DNA of 64,000 nucleotides, taken from assembly GCA_023409265.1 (NCBI GenBank), contig JAEYHZ010000014.1:620001-684000 (forward strand), written 5' to 3'. Shown piece by piece: positions 23,758-31,335 of the stretch. How positions within the stretch are numbered: position 1 is the stretch's first letter; every line of letters begins with the position of its first letter. The DNA comes from Bacillota bacterium (GTDB lineage Bacteria; Bacillota; Clostridia; Acetivibrionales; DSM-1351). The translations under genes were made by a program, and so were the position numbers. The notes beneath the pieces are model-generated. The model had not been told where the DNA came from, searched no databases, and saw nothing but the letters and a program-made list of their open reading frames with translations.

Positions 23758-23774
23758 ATTTAAAAACATAAATT

Positions 23775-23930
23775 TCATTTTTTAGCTTTCTCAAAAAGTT
23801 TCTTTAAAAAGTTAAGGAGTTTACCAAACCTAAAGACCTCTTCACCCAAAAACCATGAAATCCTGAATAAGGCAGCGCCTATCAATACAAAGATTAAAAT
23901 GCCTGCCACCATATTAAATGAAATATTCAT
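23775..23930 (-). CDS. Small single-helix membrane protein (51 aa)
   Basis: ATG 23928-23930 opens MNISFNMVAGILIFVLIGAA, 51 residues in all; one membrane helix is followed by an amphipathic, lysine-rich tail (GKLLNFLKKLFEKAKK). GGAGC lies upstream but rather far (13 bases). It is convergent with the acetyltransferase gene. Function unknown; it could be a small membrane peptide of toxin-like character or a regulator, which I cannot decide. Confidence 0.5.
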   Translation of the reverse strand: MNISFNMVAGILIFVLIGAALFRISWFLGEEVFRFGKLLNFLKKLFEKAKK

Positions 23931-23966
23931 AAAATTCTATCTGCTCCTTTCCTGATTTAAATTCAC

Positions 23967-24836
23967 TTAAACCTCCCTTTCCAGAATTATCTCCCTGGTA
24001 AAATTCTTGGGTGAGATGCCGTATTCTCGCTTAAAACTTCTTATAAAGTTTGAGTAGTCTCCAAACCCGCATAGCATACTTACTTCACTTACTTTCACAT
24101 TATCCCTCAACAGCGTTCTGGCCATAATAAGTCTTTTCTTCTGAATAAATCGATGTATTGTATAGCCGGTATATCTTTTGAACTCTCTCAGCAGGTGGTA
24201 TTTACTTATGTAAAATTTGGCAGACAGATTTTCAAGAGACAGTTCACTTTCCAGGTTGGCATTTATGAATTTTATAATATTGCTTATCTTTTGGTTATAT
24301 TCAACATCCACCTCGATCTCTTCATCCTTTGTATACAGATAAGCCTTGTTGAGGTAAACTATAAGCTCGTTAAGATATGCATTTTTAAGAATTTCACAAC
24401 CAAAACCATTGTTAAAATAGGACTTTTCCAGCTTTAGGACTATATTCTTGAGATATGCCATTGTCTCTGTATCAGGTCTTAAAAGGTTGTACTTTTTTCT
24501 GGCAGAGGATTCAAAGCACATGGTGAGATCTGTGCTGTCGGTGTTCAGCTTTTTAATGTAATCAGGTTTAACCCAGATAACTATCCTCTCGTAGGTTTCT
24601 CCGCATTCAATTATTGTCCTGTGCAGTTCCTTGTTGTTTATTAAAATTATATCTCCCGGCTTAAGCCTGTAAGACTTGCCTTCTATAACATATGAAACCC
24701 TTCCGGATATATAAAAGAAAACCTCATAAAAATCATGATTATGGTACTCTACATTTGGCGGAAAATCATCCTTGTTGTGAAAGAATTCAAAATCATTTTT
24801 TACCATGTATTGTCTTGAGGTAAACCTGTGTTCCAT
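23967..24836 (-). CDS. AraC-family regulator, probable control of uxaC
   Basis: I start at ATG 24834-24836 (MEHRFTSRQYMVKNDFEFF) because GGAGGACAAG precedes it. 289 residues: N-terminal cupin sugar-sensing domain (VEYHNHDFYEVFFYISGRVSY, YRLKPGDIILINNKELH) and C-terminal double helix-turn-helix (LSLENLSAKFYISKYHLLREFKRYTG and VSEVSMLCGFGDYSNFIRSFKREYGISP). It is divergent from uxaC across 219 bp that hold no gene, which suggests that it controls the hexuronate isomerase and itself. The inducer is probably a uronate or related sugar (inference). Confidence 0.88.
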   Translation of the reverse strand: MEHRFTSRQYMVKNDFEFFHNKDDFPPNVEYHNHDFYEVFFYISGRVSYVIEGKSYRLKPGDIILINNKELHRTIIECGETYERIVIWVKPDYIKKLNTDSTDLTMCFESSARKKYNLLRPDTETMAYLKNIVLKLEKSYFNNGFGCEILKNAYLNELIVYLNKAYLYTKDEEIEVDVEYNQKISNIIKFINANLESELSLENLSAKFYISKYHLLREFKRYTGYTIHRFIQKKRLIMARTLLRDNVKVSEVSMLCGFGDYSNFIRSFKREYGISPKNFTREIILEREV

Positions 24837-25055
24837 ACCTTGTCCTCCATGCATCGTGCTAACAGCAATTTTTGCATTAAAACCAGCAATATATGATATG
24901 TTTGTGGCAAATAGGCAGTATTATAATTGTATTATGAACTGATTTACCCTGTAATTCAAGTTCTGTAGCATTATTTAATACAATAACCATTTTCCTTAAG
25001 CCATTATAAGTCCGGAAGTGATAAATTAATAAAATATTATACAAGGAGACTAAAT

Positions 25056-26462
25056 ATGAAAGAATTCATGAATGAAGACTTTTTATTGGATAATGAAACT
25101 GCTGTAAGGCTTTATCATGACTACGCCCACCAGATGCCAATATTTGATTACCATTGCCATCTCAACCCAAAAGAAATTGCAGAAGATAAGAAATACCGCA
25201 ACATTACCGAGTTGTGGCTTGGTGGTGACCATTACAAGTGGAGGGCACTTCGCAGCAATGGTATTGATGAGAAGTACATAACAGGTGATGCAGAGGACAA
25301 GGAGAAATTTCTGAAGTGGGCTGAAACCATGCCCAACTGTATCGGTAACCCATTATATCACTGGACCCATTTGGAATTAAGGCGCTACTTTGGAATAAAT
25401 GAGCTTCTTTCCCCCTCGACCGCTGAGAGCATCTGGGAGAGCTGCAATTTAATGCTGCAGCAGGAAGAATTCACTGCGAAAAATCTTATTAAGCGTTCTA
25501 ATGTAAGGGTGGTCTGCACAACTGATGACCCGGTTGATTCGCTGGAATACCATGAAGCAATAGCAGCTGATAAAGCGTTTAACGTCAAAGTTCTGCCTGC
25601 TTTCCGTCCGGATAAAGCAATTAACATAGAAAAAGAGAGCTTTAAACCCTGGCTGCTTAAGCTGGAAAAGGTAACTGGCTCTAAAATTGCAACCATTCAG
25701 GATTTGAAGAATGCTCTTGCTTCAAGGCTGGATTTCTTCCATCAGGCCGGCTGCAGACTCTCTGACCATGCTCTGGACCCTGTAGTTTTTCACGATGGAA
25801 CTGAGGAAGAGGCCTCATCGATTCTTCAAAAGGCCCAGGGAGGGAAGCCTTTAACCCAGGCTGAAACAGCAATTTACAAGACCCATGTACTTATATTCCT
25901 GGGCAGACAGTACGCCAGACTTGGCTGGGTAATGCAGCTGCATCTGGGAACCATGAGAAACAACAACAGTCGAATGATGCAGCAATTAGGTCCGGATACG
26001 GGCTTCGACTCCATTGGTGACTGGACCTTCGCTTCAGCACTCTCAGCCTTATTGAACAAGCTGGACAGCACCGATGAGCTCCCAAAAACAATACTATATG
26101 CCTTAAACCCCAGAGATAATGAAGTTCTCGCCACTCTGACAGGCTGCTTCCAGGGAAGCAATATCCCCGGAAAGCTTCAGTTCGGCTCTGCATGGTGGTT
26201 TAATGACCAGAAGGACGGAATGGAAAAACAGCTGCTGTCACTGGCCAACATGGGTCTTCTCAGCAGATTTACAGGAATGCTTACCGATTCCAGAAGCTTC
26301 TTATCCTATATCAGGCATGAATATTTCAGAAGAATCCTGTGCAATATCCTTGGAACCTGGGTTGAAAAAGGTGAAATTCCCAACGATATGACCTTATTGG
26401 GTAAAATGGTACAGGATATCTGCTACAATAATGCCGTTAAGTATTTCGGGATAGAAGCCTAA
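25056..26462 (+). CDS. uxaC: Uronate isomerase (glucuronate/galacturonate isomerase)
   Basis: A 468-residue UxaC, which turns D-glucuronate to fructuronate and D-galacturonate to tagaturonate, the first step of hexuronate breakdown. The amidohydrolase-like fold shows metal site FDYHCHLNPKEIAEDK near residue 30, ITELWLGGDHYKWRALRSNG, VQLHLG-type MQLHLGTMRNNNSRMMQQ, and the late WWFNDQKDGMEKQL. Length is standard. Ribosome site AAGGAG. The stop codon lies in the first intergenic repeat copy. The partners uxaA and uxaB are 4.9 kb downstream on the opposite strand. Confidence 0.96.
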   Translation: MKEFMNEDFLLDNETAVRLYHDYAHQMPIFDYHCHLNPKEIAEDKKYRNITELWLGGDHYKWRALRSNGIDEKYITGDAEDKEKFLKWAETMPNCIGNPLYHWTHLELRRYFGINELLSPSTAESIWESCNLMLQQEEFTAKNLIKRSNVRVVCTTDDPVDSLEYHEAIAADKAFNVKVLPAFRPDKAINIEKESFKPWLLKLEKVTGSKIATIQDLKNALASRLDFFHQAGCRLSDHALDPVVFHDGTEEEASSILQKAQGGKPLTQAETAIYKTHVLIFLGRQYARLGWVMQLHLGTMRNNNSRMMQQLGPDTGFDSIGDWTFASALSALLNKLDSTDELPKTILYALNPRDNEVLATLTGCFQGSNIPGKLQFGSAWWFNDQKDGMEKQLLSLANMGLLSRFTGMLTDSRSFLSYIRHEYFRRILCNILGTWVEKGEIPNDMTLLGKMVQDICYNNAVKYFGIEA

Positions 26463-26545
26463 AACCGCAGCCGGAACAAATTTATTATTGGATAATATTT
26501 GTAAAGTACGCGAGCATGAAACATAAAAAATTGCTGCATGGTTAG
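26461..26545. repeat. Intergenic repeat copy R1 (left arm only)
   Basis: Begins over the uxaC stop codon with AACCGCAGCCGGAACAAATT, continues to AAAGTACGCGAGCATGAAAC and ends in AAAAAATTGCTGCATGG. It lacks its own right arm; the matching right arm lies 4.7 kb away at 31,260-31,330 (TTGCAGCAATTTTTTTG...). The next copy follows directly with the same first bases 90 bp further on. Confidence 0.8.
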
Positions 26546-26762
26546 AAGCCCAAACCGCAGCAGAAACAAATTTATTATTAAATTATACTAGTAAAGTACG
26601 CGAGTACAACTTTTATAAATGTGGACGGATGGTTAAAAAACTAGGAGAAATAGTTGACAAAAAGACTATTTCTCCTAGTTTTTGGTTCCGACACATTTAT
26701 AAAAGTTTGTACGGAAGTACTAATATAATTTTTCTTATAATAAATTTGTTCTACAAGGTCAC
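26546..26762. repeat. Intergenic repeat copy R2, full palindromic element
   Basis: Left arm: AAACCGCAGCAGAAACAAAT, TACTAGTAAAGTACGCGAG, ACAACTTTTATAAATGTG, ACTAGGAGAAATAGT (to 26653). Right arm from 26664 is its inverse: ACTATTTCTCCTAGT, CACATTTATAAAAGTTTGT, AGTACTAATATAATTTTTC and AATAAATTTGTTCTAC. The result is a long imperfect hairpin with arms near 100 bp. Its last 25 bp (26738-26762) match 31311-31335 exactly and run into the 3' end of the hydrolase gene. It would act as a two-way terminator whatever its origin. Confidence 0.85.
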
Positions 26763-28078
26763 CTCTTCAGATAGCGATTAAAAAACTCCAGAACCATGCT
26801 GTTCATCTTATTGATAACTTCATATTTGTCGGTGTTTTGACCAATGTCACAGCCTTTTACTGAGCTGTTAATAAGCTTTACCAAAAAGGGAGATACCAGT
26901 GGCAAGTCTGTCAGGCTCATATGATTGGTTCCCGGCAAATAAATCTCAAAAGCATTTGGGGTAGTAGAAGATATTACCCTCTGAGGGATTATAAGGGACG
27001 GATCGGTAATACTGTTCACCCTTTGCTTCATCACGTCAGAATAGATACTGAGGAGCGGTACTGGATAAACTTTATCATTTACAGTATATTTTCCGTCCTT
27101 AAAACTTGTATACTCTCCCAGCAGGTCTGCATCCAGATTGATTACAGCCCTGATATCTCTTCTGTCTCTGCCAAGCTGCACAGCAGCCGCTCCTCCCAGA
27201 GAATGACCAATAAGACCTATTTTGCTTGTATCAATATGTTTGAACAACTTATCGGAGTTGTCTTTCGTATTTTGTACAATTGTATTCAGTACAAAATTAA
27301 TATCTTCTGTCCGGAGGTTAAGCCACTTCTTTTCAATCTTAAAGACAGTCTCATCATCAAAAACCCCATTATTAACATCCAGGACCTCCTGAATAAATGA
27401 CCTGTCAACCATTGTATAATTTCCATCGGTATCAATAGTAATCATGGAATGATAGGGATGGTCAATGGAACATACTACATACCCATTGCTTGCAAGTTCC
27501 CTAAAAGTAGAGGTATTACTTGTTTTAACCCCGAAGGCGCCATGGGAAAATACTACCAGCGGATAGGCCCCGTCGCTGTCTGCTGGAAACCAGAATTCAA
27601 CATTTACCTTCCGTTTTTCACCGGTATTCTTAAAGCTTTCAACCCGGCTGTCATCCCTGTAGGTATAGGTTGCGGTTGCCACCCTGTACTTACCGGTTAC
27701 TTCAGGCTGCTTATATTGAGGAAATACAAGTAAGGGGATCAAAGCTATAAATATGACCAGTAACATTGTTACAGTTCTTAAAACAATTCCCGGTATCTTG
27801 AAATTCTTTACTTTTTGCAGAAGATTTTTCTTTCTGTTGTGCCATGTATGTGCAAGTGTTATTGCACCAATTGCAGCTAAAACAAGCAATAAAAAGCCAA
27901 GCAGGTTCCACCGTAAACTCCATTGTATTACTCCTGATATTATAAATATAAAAAATATTGCGAATTCTACCATCCTTACCAGACTTCTAAGTGGCTTCTG
28001 CCTTGATTTTGTTGCGATGCAGTATCCTGCAAGTGCGATCTCTACCGATGCTAATATAAGAAAAATAACTATTCCCAT
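26759..28078 (-). CDS. Membrane-bound alpha/beta hydrolase (PAF acetylhydrolase-like)
   Basis: A 439-residue protein with three or four N-terminal membrane helices (about 1-20, 38-55, 58-80, 103-122) and an extracellular or cytoplasmic alpha/beta hydrolase domain. The fold shows VNVEFWFPADSDGAYPLVVFSHGAFG, the nucleophile elbow GLIGHSLGGAAAV (serine near residue 294) and INLDADLLG, ending with a histidine in LPGTNHMSLTDL. This is the pattern of the PAF-acetylhydrolase/dienelactone hydrolase group, acting on esters; the substrate is unknown. AAGGAG precedes the ATG. A LytTR-type direct repeat lies 120 bp upstream. Confidence 0.85.
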   Translation of the reverse strand: MGIVIFLILASVEIALAGYCIATKSRQKPLRSLVRMVEFAIFFIFIISGVIQWSLRWNLLGFLLLVLAAIGAITLAHTWHNRKKNLLQKVKNFKIPGIVLRTVTMLLVIFIALIPLLVFPQYKQPEVTGKYRVATATYTYRDDSRVESFKNTGEKRKVNVEFWFPADSDGAYPLVVFSHGAFGVKTSNTSTFRELASNGYVVCSIDHPYHSMITIDTDGNYTMVDRSFIQEVLDVNNGVFDDETVFKIEKKWLNLRTEDINFVLNTIVQNTKDNSDKLFKHIDTSKIGLIGHSLGGAAAVQLGRDRRDIRAVINLDADLLGEYTSFKDGKYTVNDKVYPVPLLSIYSDVMKQRVNSITDPSLIIPQRVISSTTPNAFEIYLPGTNHMSLTDLPLVSPFLVKLINSSVKGCDIGQNTDKYEVINKMNSMVLEFFNRYLKR

Positions 28079-28197
28079 AAAAATGTCTCCTTTTTATCTT
28101 TCCCAGACACAAATGAAAGCAGGAAAGATTACAACACCAGCATACAATATATTTTTTTAAATACATACATTGTAGGAAGTACCCTGCAGTGTTAGTC

Positions 28198-28230
28198 TGG
28201 TAAGTTGTAAAAAAGGAGTGGTAAGTTGTA
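28198..28230. promoter_or_regulatory. LytTR-type direct-repeat operator upstream of the hydrolase
   Basis: TGGTAAGTTGTA is repeated exactly at 28198-28209 and 28219-28230; starts are 21 bp apart, two helical turns. LytTR regulators such as AgrA bind pairs of about 9-bp direct repeats with the same 21-bp period (established). The site precedes the hydrolase gene (start 28078, minus strand) and follows the DUF3021-LytTR operon. A possible -10 (TACAAT, minus strand, 28169-28174) lies 23 bp beyond. Confidence 0.6.
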
Positions 28231-28259
28231 TAAAAGCTTACTATTTATGTGTCATACAG

Positions 28260-28709
28260 TTATTCATGATGGGGTGATTCATCTGCTTCAACTTTCAAAA
28301 GCTCCAACTTTTTGTTAATTTTATTAGCCGTTTGCCTGTTATCCAGCCAGAATACCAAACAAACCATCAGATATATCACTAATACCTGAATTCCAAGAAA
28401 AAGAGTTTTTTGAACTCCGTTTACCCAACCCATAACATTTGCAAGAGTTAAAATAACAGTTTCAAGAGCAGCAAAATGAAGCAATATTCTTAAGCGCCTT
28501 TCCTTTTCGGATATTTCCCTTCCTGAATAGAGAATAAAACCGGGTAAAACACTTACAAAGGCACACACCATGTACATATAAATGTCTTTTAGTTCAAAGC
28601 CCAGTTCCGGTGCAAAAATCTGCCGTAGCACAGTAAGCGTTATTACAATAATTGCAAATACAATGAAGTATGTGTGGATCATTCTCTTTATATAATCACT
28701 TAATCTCAT
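28260..28709 (-). CDS. DUF3021 membrane protein
   Basis: Start ATG 28707-28709 follows GGAGGTT; 149 residues. Four hydrophobic helices are visible (TYFIVFAIIVITLTVLRQIF, IYMYMVCAFVSVLPGFILY, LLHFAALETVILTLANVMGW, TLFLGIQVLVIYLMVCLVFW) and a charged C-terminal tail (NKINKKLELLKVEADE). DUF3021 proteins are encoded beside LytTR regulators across Firmicutes and are thought to control them from the membrane. Here the regulator gene is directly upstream, 13 bp apart. Confidence 0.88.
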   Translation of the reverse strand: MRLSDYIKRMIHTYFIVFAIIVITLTVLRQIFAPELGFELKDIYMYMVCAFVSVLPGFILYSGREISEKERRLRILLHFAALETVILTLANVMGWVNGVQKTLFLGIQVLVIYLMVCLVFWLDNRQTANKINKKLELLKVEADESPHHE

Positions 28710-28722
28710 TGATTTTAACCTC

Positions 28723-29160
28723 CTATAAACCAAGCATTTTTTTAAGAACAGGTACATACTGTCTTGATACTGCCACACTTTCCCCATTATCCAGCTTTGC
28801 TTCAATCCTTCCGCTAAAGGAGGGCTTTATGTAAGATATTTTAGTCACATTGATAATAGAGGATTTGGATGCCCTGAAGAACTTTCTTCCCTCGCATATC
28901 TCCTCCAGCTCATAGAGCTTTTGCCTTGCTTCATATACCTTATCTCTGCAATATATAAATACCTTGTTATCAACAGCTTCAAAATAATAGACCTCGGCAA
29001 GCTTGATCCTATGTATATTGTTGTTTTCATAACCAAGCAAAATAGTGCTTTCCGACTTAAGTTTTTTTAGCAGCTTAAGAATATCATCATCCATCTCGTA
29101 ACATCTGATAATGATTTCTTCTTCCATTTCCCTACTTATCTCTTCTATGGATACTTTCAT
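28723..29160 (-). CDS. LytTR-family DNA-binding regulator without receiver
   Basis: A 145-residue regulator: a short N-terminal region with MKVSIEEISREMEEEIIIRC, then a LytTR domain, YENNNIHRIKLAEVYYFEAVDNKVFIYCRDKVYEARQKLYELEE, FFRASKSSIINVTKI and SGRIEAKLDNGESVAVSRQY. There is no phosphorylation domain, as usual for the LytTR-DUF3021 pairs. The operon presumably controls the hydrolase gene downstream through the 21-bp repeats (inference) and perhaps itself. Confidence 0.9.
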   Translation of the reverse strand: MKVSIEEISREMEEEIIIRCYEMDDDILKLLKKLKSESTILLGYENNNIHRIKLAEVYYFEAVDNKVFIYCRDKVYEARQKLYELEEICEGRKFFRASKSSIINVTKISYIKPSFSGRIEAKLDNGESVAVSRQYVPVLKKMLGL

Positions 29161-29232
29161 GTCTTCACCGTTTTAAGCCTGAATTTGTTTTTATTTTGTT
29201 ATTTAAATACTATAATATTGAATTCATATTAG

Positions 29233-29385
29233 TCAACTAAAGCTATTATCCCGGGTTTTAAGTTCAAGAAGTTCCTTACCGTTACTGGCTTCTCCAACGA
29301 TATTTATTTCCTCGTCCAGGCTCACAATCATTTTTAGCCCTTCTCTTACAATATCCTGGTCATCTGCTACAATTACATTTATCAT
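29233..29385 (-). pseudogene. NarL-type response regulator, truncated
   Basis: The frame starts MINVIVADDQDIVREGLKMI at ATG 29383-29385, clearly the receiver start of a NarL/LuxR response regulator with the acidic pair ADD, and runs to SNGKELLELKTRDN before a stop, about 50 residues. The phospho-acceptor aspartate, the rest of the receiver and the DNA-binding domain are gone. It pairs with the broken kinase just upstream. The 5' part is well conserved, so loss may be recent. The exact end may be off by one base. Confidence 0.8.
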
Positions 29386-29408
29386 GAAAATCCCCCTGGG
29401 AATTATAT

Positions 29409-30309
29409 TTATGGGGTATAGCTATTATCGGGTATTACTGCTTTCACAGTAAAACCATTGCGAGAAGCAAATTCAACCTCTCCGCCAAGTTGGGAAATAC
29501 GTTTCTCAATCCCCGATATTCCAGTATCTCTAACGATCCTAGTGCACTCTAATCCGTTATTGGTAATTATTAAAATGATTTTTCCTGTTTCTTTGTAAAT
29601 GTTTATAATAAAATTTGAAGCCCTACCGTGTTTGATTCCATTCGTCACAGCTTAAAGTACGGTTTTATAGATACCGTTTTTTTATTTTTTCAGCATATTC
29701 CAACTTCATGCTTAATGCCATAAGAGAATGTCCGATTGTATCATGCAGCTCCTGAGCTATCCGGGTTCTTTCCTTGTTAATTGTCAACTCTTCCAGGATA
29801 AGATTTTTATTCTGCAATTCTTTGTTTAGATATTCAACATAATCTTTTTCAATTAGAATATTCCTGAATATGTAAATGATTAAAAAAATAATTGAATATG
29901 AAAATAATATGTCAAAAATATTCACTGATTTAATACCTAAGACAAGGGCAAATATAGAAAAATTCAATACAACAAATGGTACCGGCAATTTTTTATTTAA
30001 TATGGCAAGTTCCAGAAGCAGCAATACGTAATAAAGCTGTACTCCGAAGCACATATATCTAAATAACAGTACACCCAGTAATATATTGCTGGCTGTAAAC
30101 GAAAAGTAATACCAGAATACGTTTTTTCTGAATATAAATATATTTCTGATTACATCGTTGGTCAGCAATAAACCTGTACATGTAAGTGAAATGCTTAATA
30201 ACATACCATCTTCATTATGTATTATTTCAAAGCCTATTAAAAAGGCAGCCAGGCACTGAATTGCATATTTAAATATTATTCTGATTTTTTTTAGCGGTAC
30301 TTGCTCCAT
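29409..30309 (-). pseudogene. NarL-type sensor histidine kinase, split by a deletion
   Basis: Two fragments of one kinase. 30309-29665 encodes several membrane helices and the dimerisation helix with phospho-acceptor motif RTRIAQELHDTIGHSLMALS, then stops. 29648-29409 encodes the end of the ATPase domain: TNGIKHGRASNFIINIY, NGLECTRIVRDTGISGIEKR and GGEVEFASRNG. About 60-80 residues between them, including the N-box start, are missing and the frame is interrupted, so no working kinase can be made. It follows the truncated regulator in the same orientation as a former operon. Confidence 0.85.
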
Positions 30310-30481
30310 ATCTATTCTCTTCCAATAATCTCAGTATTTAAAAATTATACCACTTTCGAAATTCTAAAAATATATGACTAAAGTAACACAAAAATAAGTA
30401 CTAACGTAAATATAAAGATTCATTTCACAGTATCATAATTTGCTCATCAAATAAATTCATTTCCAGTTAAACGGAGGTAAT

Positions 30482-30970
30482 ATGAATAAATTTATACCTA
30501 TTTTGCTTTGGTCTTTACCTGTTTGCTTATGTCTGCACGTTATTGAAGAGTTCATTTTTCCCGGTGGGTTTATACATTGGTATCATAAATACCGCCCGAA
30601 ATTTTCGGGGGTTAAACCCTCTTATTATTATAAAGTAAATGCCGTGTATATTGCTGCAAGTTTTTTTCTTGCAAAAACAACAACCGGCAAGGATGGATAT
30701 AGAGCGTTTTTAATTGTATGGGGATTTTTGAGCTGCAACGCATTGATAACACATGTACGTGGAGCCATAGTTACAAAACATTATTCCCCGGGGATGATTA
30801 CAGGTATATTCCTATATCTCCCACTAACTATAGTAAGCTATAGTATTATACTTGCAACCAATACCCTGGATATTTACTCTGTCCTGGTTTGTGCCGCCAT
30901 CAGTCCACTTCTTGAAGTTCTGTTTGCCAAAAAACCCGGTTCCGGCAGCAAAACAAATATCAAGATATAA
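30482..30970 (+). CDS. HXXEE-domain membrane protein
   Basis: A 162-residue protein named for its motif HVIEEFIFPGGF near residue 20. Several membrane helices follow (YYKVNAVYIAASFFLA, AFLIVWGFLSCNALITHVRG, GIFLYLPLTIVSYSIILAT, YSVLVCAAISPLLEVLFA). The family is widespread and uncharacterised; conserved His and Glu residues in membrane helices suggest metal binding or a lipid-related enzyme, which is speculation. ATG follows CGGAGG. It closes the inserted block, just before repeat copy R3. Confidence 0.85.
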   Translation: MNKFIPILLWSLPVCLCLHVIEEFIFPGGFIHWYHKYRPKFSGVKPSYYYKVNAVYIAASFFLAKTTTGKDGYRAFLIVWGFLSCNALITHVRGAIVTKHYSPGMITGIFLYLPLTIVSYSIILATNTLDIYSVLVCAAISPLLEVLFAKKPGSGSKTNIKI

Positions 30971-30993
30971 AACAACCCAAATTAATGTGCAAG

Positions 30994-31113
30994 CATGGTT
31001 TGATGCCCAAACCGCAACAGGAACAAATTTGTTATTGAATTATACTTTTAAAGTACGCGAGTACAACTTTTATAAATGTGGACGGATGGTTAAAAAACCA
31101 GGAGAAACAGCTC
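30994..31113. repeat. Intergenic repeat copy R3 (left arm only)
   Basis: A 120-bp unit, CATGGTTTGATGCCCAAACC to ACCAGGAGAAACAG, directly repeated by the next copy. Its distal half (ACAACTTTTATAAATGTG, GGACGGATGGTTAAAAAAC, AGGAG) is the arm type found in the full element R2, not that of its neighbour R4. It has no right arm here. Confidence 0.85.
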
Positions 31114-31335
31114 CATGGTTTGATGCCCAAACCGCAACAGGATCAAATTTGTTATTGAATTATACTATTAAAGTACGCGAGCATCAAACATAAAAAATTG
31201 CTGCATGATTAGAAAATAACAAGAAATTGGCAGTTACCCGATTTCTTGTTACTTTCGGTTGCAGCAATTTTTTTGTTTGCATGCGGGAGTACTATAATCA
31301 AAATTATTCTAATAAATTTGTTCTACAAGGTCACC
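31114..31335. repeat. Intergenic repeat copy R4, full palindromic element
   Basis: Starts as R3 but continues AAAGTACGCGAGCATCAAAC, AAAAAATTGCTGCATG, AACAAGAAATTGG, then the inverse arm ATTTCTTGTT, TTGCAGCAATTTTTTTG, TTTGCATGCGGGAGTAC, AATAAATTTGTTCTAC. Arms are close to 95 bp. The final 25 bp are identical to those of R2 and include the uxaA stop codon. It must work as terminator for uxaA and any transcript entering from the left. Confidence 0.85.
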
